A stretch of DNA of 64,000 bases, taken from the NCBI GenBank assembly GCA_014529385.2, contig CM043953.1, positions 82,621,838 through 82,685,837 of the forward strand. Reading direction: 5' to 3'. Below, piece after piece: positions 36,562 through 45,554 of the stretch. Both the position numbers and the translations under genes were made by a program. The stretch is from Adiantum capillus-veneris (Eukaryota > Streptophyta > Polypodiopsida > Polypodiales > Pteridaceae). Numbering within the stretch: the first letter of the stretch is position 1; every line of letters begins with the position of its first letter. The notes below the pieces were generated by a model. The model ran no database searches and had not been told where the DNA came from. It saw only the letters and a program-made list of their open reading frames with translations.

Positions 36562-37278
36562 ATGGACTCGCAAGGATTGATAGAGATCTTGTCAACACCA
36601 GTGACATGCACTATCACTCTAGCTGAGCTTTTGAGGCTAAGACCACATATGTGGACCACTGTAGGAAAATGCTTGGAGAAATTCGGGATAAAAGACCCAA
36701 CATCGAGACTGAAAGAGGGTATACAAGAGCTGAGAAAACCACAAAAGAACGCTAAGCCTGTACCCTTAAACAAGGTCGGAGAGTATTGCGAAGGTGAAGA
36801 GGGGAATACAACCTTACCAGTTGAATTCCAAGGAGTAAACACGATGGCAATACTAGACAGCGGAGCTGGGGTAGCCATTGCTACAAAAGAAATCTGGAAA
36901 AAATGGGGGAAACCAGCAATAAGGAAGACTAGGTTGAAACTCCAATTAGCAGATGGACACATGGAGAAACCTATGGGGTTATTAGAGAAAGTTGTAGTGA
37001 CTTCTTGCGGCATTGAATACGAACATACTTTTGCTATTGTCGATTTTGGCAAGGAGAATAACTATGATATCATACTGGGAAGACCATTCATGAGACAGTT
37101 GAAAATGGTCCAGGATTGGGGCTACGATCACATATACCTGAGAAATATGGAAACCACTACACGTGTGAACCTGAAAGACCATAGCTACAAAGATGTGAAC
37201 CGAACACCGGTGGAGGAGTTTGATTCAGCTACTTTGGCGGGATCCGAATTTCCAGCTTGGTTAGGTAAACCCAATTAG
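36562..37278 (+). pseudogene. First aspartic protease (PR1), family A
   Basis: Open from 36562 to a TAG at 37276. The N-terminal third is a helical segment (LAELLRLRPHMW). The retropepsin follows, with catalytic DSGAG at 36856 and the C-terminal DIILGRPFMR block near 37070, in the standard position between gag and RT. It should cleave Gag-Pol. The catalytic motif is intact in this copy, but the reading frame upstream (36146-36561) is frameshifted relative to gag. The family B element has the same domain. Confidence 0.85.
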
Positions 37279-37284
37279 TTATGG

Positions 37285-39628
37285 ATGTGTGGAGCTTCGA
37301 AATGTGGAAGTCTTAAACGAGAAGAATGTGTTTTAGAAAGGGCTATCGAAGACGAAACTTATATAGAAGAACCCTTTCCAGAGGACACGCTTGAACCATT
37401 AGAATGGACACACATTCTAGCAACCCTAGATGTTTGTGCAATTCCGGATGGTCCCACAACAAAATTTTGCGACAAGGACGGGTACGATGTGGTTCCGTAC
37501 TTCATGTTGAGAACTGTACTCGAAAAAGAAACTGAAAAGAACGATACACTGGAAAAGGAAGATGAAGAAGAGGTGTTTCACGACATTCCCGATCATCCTG
37601 AGTGGGGAAATGAAGCAGACAATGAGTCAATGGACAATTCAAGCGGAAACAAAGAAACTATAATGGATGTCCGATTTTATGATTTTCCGAACCAAACTAA
37701 ACAACTCCAGAAACGCTATAGAGCAAAGAGAAAAACAAAGGGGTTTAGAACCAATCCGATGCCTAGAATAAGAGGAAAAAATCAATTCCTAATGCTAGTA
37801 AAGGCGGAAGATTGTGTTAAGGACAAGATTTCTGGAAGAATGAGAGGCAATGATCAAAAGAGCTTACGAAAAGACAAAAGAGGCTCAAGAAATCAAGTTC
37901 AAAGGAATGGAACGAAAACAGAAACAGAAAAATCAGAAAAGAACAAGCGCAACAGAGAACACACGGAGTCCAAGCTAGAACGTAGAAACAAGTACAGAGA
38001 GCTCAAGAAAACTCTGAAAGAAGTTTGGACGACAGAAATTGAGAGTGGAGAGGACGAAAACGCCAAAATCAAGGAAAACATGGATGTTCCCTCTCACTAT
38101 AGGAAATTCACAATAGAGGATAGGAAGGTGGTATTAACCCCACCTATTCGAGAGAGAAAGGAGAACGAATCTTATGACGGACCGGAGGATGCAAAAAAAG
38201 TTGATTTAGCAGCTCCAGGTGAGCCACCTAGACCGGTGTACATAGCCACAGATTTGTCTCCAGGAGAGGAAGAGAGACTTTTGAGTCTTCTCAGAGAGTA
38301 TAGGGATGTGTTTGCATGGTCTTATAAGGACTTAAAGGGAGTTGACCCATCGATATGCCAACACACAATCCCACTAAAACAAGACGCAAAGCCTAGCAGA
38401 CAGAGACCATACAATGATGCATTTGCTAAGCGAATCAAAGAAGAGATAGATAAGCTAATGGAAGCTGAATTCATATACGAGATTGAACACACCGATTGGG
38501 TATCTCCGATTGTGGTAGTACCCAAGAAGAACGAAAAACTCCGAGTGTGTGTCAACCTAAAGAAAGTGAATGCTGCAACAATCAGGGACAATTATCCCCT
38601 GCCGATAACTGATCATGTTCTAGAGCGTGTATCAGGGAAAACAACCTACTCCTTTCTTGATGGTTTTTCAGGATATAACCAGCTAGCCATAGCACTAGAA
38701 GATCAACATAAAACAGATTTTGCAACTGAGTGGGAAATTTATGCTTATCGGGTTATGCCTTTTGGTCTAACCAATGCTCCCGCAACCTTCCAGAGGCTAA
38801 TGACGCATGCTTTCAAAGAATACTTAAGGTTGTTTCTAGAAATATTACATGGATGACTTATGTGTACATTCTCTTCTGAGAGATGAGCATCTAGAACACC
38901 TAAGAAAAGTATTTGAGAAATGTAAGACATATCGCATTTGTCTCAATCCTAAGAAATGTGTGTTTATGGTCCGATAGGGCAAAATTCTGGGACATATTGT
39001 CTCACAAAACGGAATATCCACGGATTTAGAGAAGATAAAAGTTATAGTGGATATGCCTACACCAACCAATGCAAAACAAGTACAGAGCTTTATGGGACAT
39101 TGCGGATATTATAGACGATTCATTTACATGTACGCTATAATAGGCCAACCACTTTACAGGCTAATAGTGAACTTTGAATGGAAAGAGGAGTGTGAGGAAT
39201 CGTTCAAGAAATTGAAAGAGGCACTCATTATTGCTCCAGTCTTGAAATCACCAGATTGGAAGAAGATATTCCATGTGCATATAGATGCTTCGGCATATGT
39301 AATAGGCTGCATTCTGGCTCAGCCAGAAGAAGGAAACATGGATTTTCCTATCTGTTACGCTAGTTGACAGCTCAACAATGCAGAGAAGAATTACACCACA
39401 ACAGAGCGAGAAGGATTAGGAATGATATATGCTGTGAAGAAATTTCGGCATTATCTTCTAGCCAACAAGTTTGTGTTTTTTACGGATCACCAAGCCTTGT
39501 TCTACCTAGTGAATAAAACATGCAATACCGGGAGAATAGTGAGATGGTTCATTATCTTACTGGAATTCGACTTCATGGTAGTAGTAAAGAAAGGAAAAAC
39601 ACATCTTAGAGCTGATCATCTTTCGTGA
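37285..39628 (+). pseudogene. Reverse transcriptase and RNase H, family A
   Basis: A charged linker (37285-38190) precedes RT. RT shows VVVPKKNEKLRVCVNLKKVN, YSFLDGFSGYNQ (first catalytic Asp) and MPFGLTNAPATF. At ~38852 one extra T shifts the frame within the active-site Y-x-DD box. The thumb and RNase H follow in another frame: QSFMGHCGYYRRF at ~39070 and VHIDASAYVIGCIL at ~39275, ending KGKTHLRADHLS. In-frame stops are TAG 38975, TGA 39365 and TGA 39626. It would copy genomic RNA to DNA inside the capsid; this copy cannot. Confidence 0.9.
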
Positions 39629-41164
39629 TTGACGAATGGAGAAGACCCTATAGGAATAGATGACGACATGCCAGACGTGTACTTGTTCAACATAGAAATG
39701 ATACCGAAGTGGTCTCAAAATGTCGTTAACCTATTAACCTATGGAGGAGAGTTCGATAGAAGAGAATACAACCAGAAACATATTGCTATTCAGCAATCCA
39801 AGAATCTTTAATTGGTTGCAAGAAGGTTGTATCAATTGGGAAATGATCATGTTTTACGACTATGCATCAATCCTGAGGAATATAATATGTATCTGCGCGA
39901 AGCACATGTTCAGGAATGTGCATTTCATTGTTCAAGAAGGAACACATATAGGAATTTGTTACAATTGGGAGTCTATTGGCTAGGAATGAAAGAAAGCGTA
40001 CATGAATATGTCACTGTATGTATTGTATGTTCATCAAAACCGTCAGCAGAGTATTCGACATTATATCAGATAATGATCGCTCCACAATGGGGTTAGTATA
40101 TTGTTGAATATATCACAAATAGAACTTTCCCAGAAGGAACGTCAAAAGCTCGTCAGAAATCTGTAGAGACAAAAGCTAGAGATTACGCTTTAATAGGAGA
40201 TCAACTCTATAAGAGAGGTAAAGACAACTAGCTTAGGATTTGCGCATCAGAGTCTGAGTATGTGATAATCCTAGAGCAAGCTCATGGAGGAGTAGGTGGA
40301 GGCCATTTCTCAGGTGATAAGACAACAAAACTTGTCTTAGCCGCAGGAATATGGTGGCCAACATTACATATGGACGCTGAGGAATACGTTAAACGGTGCG
40401 ATGACTGTCAGCGGACCAAAGTACCACTTAAAAGAGATGATATGCCACTTAGACCAATGATGGGGGCAAGAGATTTTGCAAAATGGGGGATTGATTATGT
40501 CGGACCCATTTCACCTCCTGCATATAAGACTCATGCACAATACATCATTGTGGCTACAGACTATCTAACAAAGTGGGTCGAAGCAAAGGCAACTCAAAAA
40601 GCGGATGCCAGGACCACGGCACAATTTCTATATGAATACGTCTTTGTACGATATGGATTGCCAATAGAAATTGTGAGTGATCGAGGCACACATTTTATAA
40701 ATGAAGTGATAGAGATCCTTCTAGATGAATTCATGGTAATCCATAGGAAATCAGCCCCGTATCATCCACAAGCAAACGGACAAGCTGAAGCAACAAACAA
40801 AACCATATGCACGGTCCTTACGAAGATTGTATCTGAGTCGAGAACTGACTGGGACCAGAAGTTACATTCAACATTATGGGCATATAGGGTAGCATATAAA
40901 ACATCAATAGGAACGACCCCATATAACATGGTTTTTGGGCTAAATGCTATCTTACCAATAGAATTCTTGATTTCAACCTTAAGGGTGGCTAAGGATCTAG
41001 AGTGGACAGGGCACAAGCTTTTTGATAGAATAGATGACCTGGAAAAGCTAGACGAGCTTCGCCTAAAAGCAGTAGCTTCTATCTACGCTCAAAAAAGGCG
41101 AAAAAGGAATTTTTTGATAAGCATGTGCGGACTAAAGAGTTTAAGGTTGGGGACTATGTCCTAG
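39629..41164 (+). pseudogene. Integrase with two HHCC modules, family A
   Basis: A first HHCC-like module lies at ~39890-40040 (EAH, FHCS, CIVC) and a second, canonical one at ~40270-40430 (QAHGGVGGGHFS, CDDCQ), each preceded by an LY...LR.C-type stretch. The catalytic core has Asp in WGIDYVGP, Asp in SDRGTHF and Glu in GQAEATNK with 35 residues between the last two (DD35E). Stops TAG 40094 and TAG 40229 and a frame change near 39830 break it; a frameshift near 41110 moves reading to the next frame, where the C-terminal domain (FKVGDYVLVYT) continues to ~41340. It inserts the DNA copy into the genome. Confidence 0.9.
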
Positions 41165-41464
41165 TTTACACTCTGAAACAGCATGCTAAGAAGCTTAAAA
41201 AGCGAGGGATGGGACCTCTGGTGATTAAAGATCTATCACCAAGTGGAGCCGTCAAGCTTGCTATATTAGACGGAGAAGAAATGCCCAATTGGATTAGTGG
41301 ATGCAGAGTGAAAAAGTATCTTTTGCCGCTAACCCAAGACATGCTTCTCAAAATACATCAAGAAAAGCTACGTGTCCAGAAAAAGAAAATGATTTTGGAG
41401 GAAGCGCAAGTCGAGGCGAAGGAAAGAATGGAGAAAAGAAAACTACTGCATCAGAAACAGTGCA

Positions 41465-41841
41465 ATGAAGGAGCAATACGAATAAACACAGTCAGTATAA
41501 CAGAAATGGATAATGACAAAGAAGAACCCATCATTGAATGCAAAGTAGGAACCAACCAAATCAAAGCCAGAGCACTATTGGATTCAGGAGCTCAAACTAA
41601 CCTACTTTCACTCAGTTTGTATAGACAATTGACAAATGACACTAAACTACAAACTGCCAAGCAAGAGTTAAAGAGTTACTCTGAGAATTCAATCAAAACT
41701 GTTGGATGCACAGTTTTACATATACAGATTAACCAGTATGTGTATCCTCATATGTTTTACGTGGTTGAAGACCAAGCTACACAACATCCATTATTGCTAG
41801 GACAACCATGGCAGAAGCAATACAATGCAATGATTGACTAG
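41465..41841 (+). pseudogene. Second retropepsin-like domain (PR2) downstream of integrase
   Basis: In the same frame as the integrase C-terminus. Shows EEPIIECKVG-x-I--RALLDSGAQTNLLS (catalytic-type DSGA at ~41581) and, ~75 residues later, HPLLLGQPWQKQYNAMID, the usual retropepsin C-terminal LLG block. Length (~105 residues) fits one protease monomer. It differs clearly from PR1 in sequence, so it is not a recent copy of it. Standard Ty3/gypsy polyproteins have no protease here. A TAG at 41839 stands where the frame would pass into the following domain. It could be a second processing enzyme or a protease-fold binding module. Confidence 0.8.
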
Positions 41842-41853
41842 AGTTCTAAATCA

Positions 41854-42608
41854 GTGCTTATCAAATACGAAGGTGAAAGTCAATCAGTTAAGTTCACCAA
41901 AGTATCAGAGACAACTCCAAAGGACGAATCCAAAGACAAAGGTAAACAACAACCAGAGAAAAAGAAGAAGCAATGGCAACCAAAAGTTTCTATACAACCG
42001 GATTACTCTTCGACGAGGAATTCTCAACAGTGGATAAGGAAGACAAGCAATAATATAACAGCTCAACCTTGGGAAAAAACGGAGTCAAAGTTGGTATGGA
42101 GACCAAAAAAGGTTGTGCCAGAGAACACAATGGTGGAAAACAAAGTCTTCAATACCAGACAACAGAGTGATTCCAGACAATCAAGGACAGTGAAACAGAT
42201 CTGGATTCCAAAGAAGTTCATGACGGCACAAAGCTATAGCAAGCAAATTTGGATCCCAAAGATTTGTAAACAGGACTCCCTTCAGTACAATCAACGAAAA
42301 CTCCTAGGTATTTCAAGGCGAGGAAATCAACACAAAAAACAAAGCAGGTTTGGGTCGCAAAGAGTTTGTGGCAAGTACAAGCAAAGCGGAAGCAGATTTG
42401 GATTGTGAAAAAGAACAATAAGGTAAAGAAGAATCCATCTACTGATTCTACTACCGAAGTGCCAAAACCAACCCGTAATCCGACCACCAATCCTTCAATC
42501 AAACAAAGAGCAGCTTTATTGGAAAGACTGTTGTATCATCGCTCTACAATTGCATTTGGAACTTATGACAAAAACAACTACAATGCTTCGCCCACAGACA
42601 CTTCATAG
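41854..42608 (+). pseudogene. Basic W-x-P-K repeat tail of pol
   Basis: Continues the PR2 frame beyond TAG 41839. Rich in K, Q and S, it carries about seven copies of a short motif centred on tryptophan: QWQPK, QWIRK, VWRPK, IWIPK twice, VWVAK and IWIVK, the last two after a frameshift near 42370. The end at 42608 comes after a helical stretch (KQRAALLERLLYHRS). Possibly a nucleic-acid or chromatin-binding tail of the integrase polyprotein; no domain is recognised. Confidence 0.6.
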
Positions 42609-44262
42609 TCGTCCAGGAGGACTCAGACTAGGAGGGGGGGAGGTATACAGGTATACAGGAGCTACAGAGCAGCTACAAGTGAAAAATAACCAAAAAAAAA
42701 AAAAAACAAAAAATTATATTACAAGGGCAGTGTCTTACATGATTTTGCAATTTTTATGTTTGATTGCGGATATTGATAATATTTATGCCCTTCTATACCT
42801 TGTTTTGCAACAAGAAGAGATCAAATGATGAATTTGGGTCTCTAGACGTGTAAATATCACTAAATAAGAGTGTTTTTGGAGCTAAAAAGTGGAAAAAAGT
42901 GGTAATCCAAGTCCAGAAATCACAAATAAGTGTATATTCCTATACACAGAGTTACCAGTTGTTTATTGTGTATGTTTGGAATTTTTTGGCTTCAATTTGC
43001 TATTTTCCTTTATTTTTTATGGTTTTCTTGATAAAAGTAAAATAAAAATAAAAAAGCAGGTGAAATGAGATCGGAAAAAAGAAAAGAATAGACGGTGATG
43101 GTCCTAATGACAAGAGCAACCCATGGTAAAAATTTGGTACAATTCTGAAAAAGTTTCGAAAAGCCCGAAATGACAGAATTTTGGCAAAGTGGACAGATTT
43201 CTCAGAAACAGGTCAAACGGAGTCCAAATTGAGAAATTTCAAATCCTAAAGTGCATTTCACGACGAGATAGGAGCACATGTCAAATTTGGTAACAAGTGA
43301 TCCGGGAAGCCTGAAGTTAAGTATTTTTCACATCACTTTCAAGCTCATTTCCACTATTACCTTCTTGGAGAGAGCAAAGAGCACACAGGAGCATCCGACC
43401 TTCTACCGCCTTCTACGACTGCTACGAGAGCTCAGAGGACACCAGACATGAGAGGTAGACTCGTTGCCATAAGCTTTTGATGCTTATCGTTAACTTTTGT
43501 CGCGAAAACTGACCAAAACCAAGAAACAAGAGCAGACGGGGAATGGGGAAGAACGCTAGGTAGGGGCACAACCGCCTAACCAAACCTTGCAAGAACTTAG
43601 AGGTGGGTTACCCTAGCATAGAAGATGGGTTTCTAACACTCAAAGCTCGAGAAAGAACGACTTGAAAAACCCTAGGTCAACAGAACCTGCAAGAGGCAAA
43701 CAGGAAAAAGTTATCGAAACGACACAAAACTTCTCAGGAAGCTTAACAACATCGAAGGCAATGCAACCATGGAGTATCTCCGGGTTTGGATCACCAAAAG
43801 TAGGTCGGAACAACCGATTCGGCTGCGGACACACAAAGCGTCATTTTGGCATAACGGCTAAAATTGACGAGCAAATGACATGAAACTTCACAAGCAGCTT
43901 CAAATATACATGGATGACTTATGTTTGCAAGCAAAACCCAAAAGAAAGCTGATTCACTTACCGATGGTGAAAAAGATGCTTTCGGGAAACCAAATGGAGA
44001 AAGATGGAGAACGGGGAGCCAAAGTCAAGTTCAACCAAATAGGTGGCTTCACAACATATCCAATGAGCTGGAAATGCAACTCTCGAGAAGAAAAGTTGAA
44101 GAAATTCAACTCCAAGGCAAAAAGACGACTTCAAAGACTGAAATGCCTATAAGGGGGATTTTTAGCTAAACTGATGACTTTTTAAGTTGAAAACTAGTTA
44201 GCAGGGCTTAGGGCACTAGCACAAAGCATTCTTTGCACAAAAAGACCAACATTTCAAGAAAA
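42609..44262 (+). other. Non-coding stretch before the second palindrome array
   Basis: Only short open frames (for example 43662-43883, 43880-44152) with no known match. 43906-43922 repeats 17 bases (ACATGGATGACTTATGT) found at the RT active-site box near 38849. No gene can be supported. Confidence 0.5.
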
Positions 44263-45270
44263 GACATCATACGCGTATGATGTCTCACAGCATGATTTTC
44301 ACATCCATTTCAATATTTGAGTGCATAGCCTCATTCCACATGTTAATCACATCCTATGAACCAAGTATCATGAGAATTGGAGTTAGAAAACCCAAGGAAA
44401 ACCAAAAAGACGCAAAGTAGGCCATAAAATTGATTTTTGGTCCTAATTTTGTCATAATAACTCCAAACTCATTGAAACTTTGTAGGATTGTTGATTAACA
44501 CATCTACAAGCTATCTGGAACTAAAAAGCACCATTTTGACACAAAAGACATCATACGCGTATGATGTCTATTTGCACTTACAAAGCCAAAACTGCTCATT
44601 TGACATCATACATCCATTATATATATCTAATACATGCTACATATGAAGTTTGGAACCATTTGGTCAAGTGGATCACCCCATTAGCCCAATTGAGGGAAAA
44701 TCCTTCATCCAAAGCCTATTTTAGCCCAAATCCAACATACTCAAGTCCAAACCAAGATTTGAGTAGATATAGTCCTTCACTAGTACATGGGGAGTCCACA
44801 GAACCAATCCCATGCAAAATTGACACAAAAGACATCATACGCGTATGATGTCTCCAGAGCCATTTTTAGCCCAAAATCTATTCAAACTTCATAAATCCAC
44901 TGAATAAGCCTATCTAAAGCCAACTCCAAGCTTATAGAGAAATTTGGTCCAAAAATACACTAAAAGACATCATACGCGTATGATGTCTCACTATGTGATT
45001 TTGCCACCTCAGGGCTTCAACCACCAAACAGAAGTGATCTACATGCCATTTGAAAGTGAACCACCAAGTTTTATCCAATTTGGATCATAAAATCCAAATC
45101 CCTTTCAAAATTTTGCCAAGAGCCGGAACTGGACTAAACTGGCCAAAACTTGACCAAATGGTATCCAAACTCAAATCCAAGCATATGATACTCATGTATA
45201 CACTATCAGATACAAGCACAACCAATATGAAGTCATTTTGACACAAAAGACATCATACGCGTATGATGTC
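44263..45270. repeat. Five phased palindromes before ORF3
   Basis: Perfect copies of the same 22 bp palindrome (half-site GACATCATACG) at 44263-44284, 44547-44568, 44831-44852, 44966-44987 and 45249-45270. Centres are 284, 284, 135 and 283 bp apart. Each is preceded by A-rich sequence, often ACAAAA. The sequence between copies is diverged, with loose echoes such as CATTTGG. Confidence 0.95.
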
Positions 45271-45554
45271 CCCAGCATGATTTTGAGCCCAATTTGCATA
45301 TTTTTTCACCTACCCTGCATCCTTAGGCCCTAAATAGCTCATGTTTCAATTTTCAAGTCATTTGGATAGTTAAAAGCTTCATTTCGGCTTTCAGTACTAA
45401 AAAGACGCTAACTTCTGAAATTGGAGTTACAGGATCCATAGATTCCGCCAAGTTATCGGCAACGAAGAGAAAAAGACCGACAATCAAAGATGCTCTTGCA
45501 GAAGCGGAACCCTTTGACATTCCAGCAGAAACCCTCAAGCCAACCAAAACTTGG

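Noticed and set aside
44561-44848. Open frame of 95 codons starting within a palindrome
   Set aside because: It overlaps the palindrome array and shows no conserved motif; likely chance.
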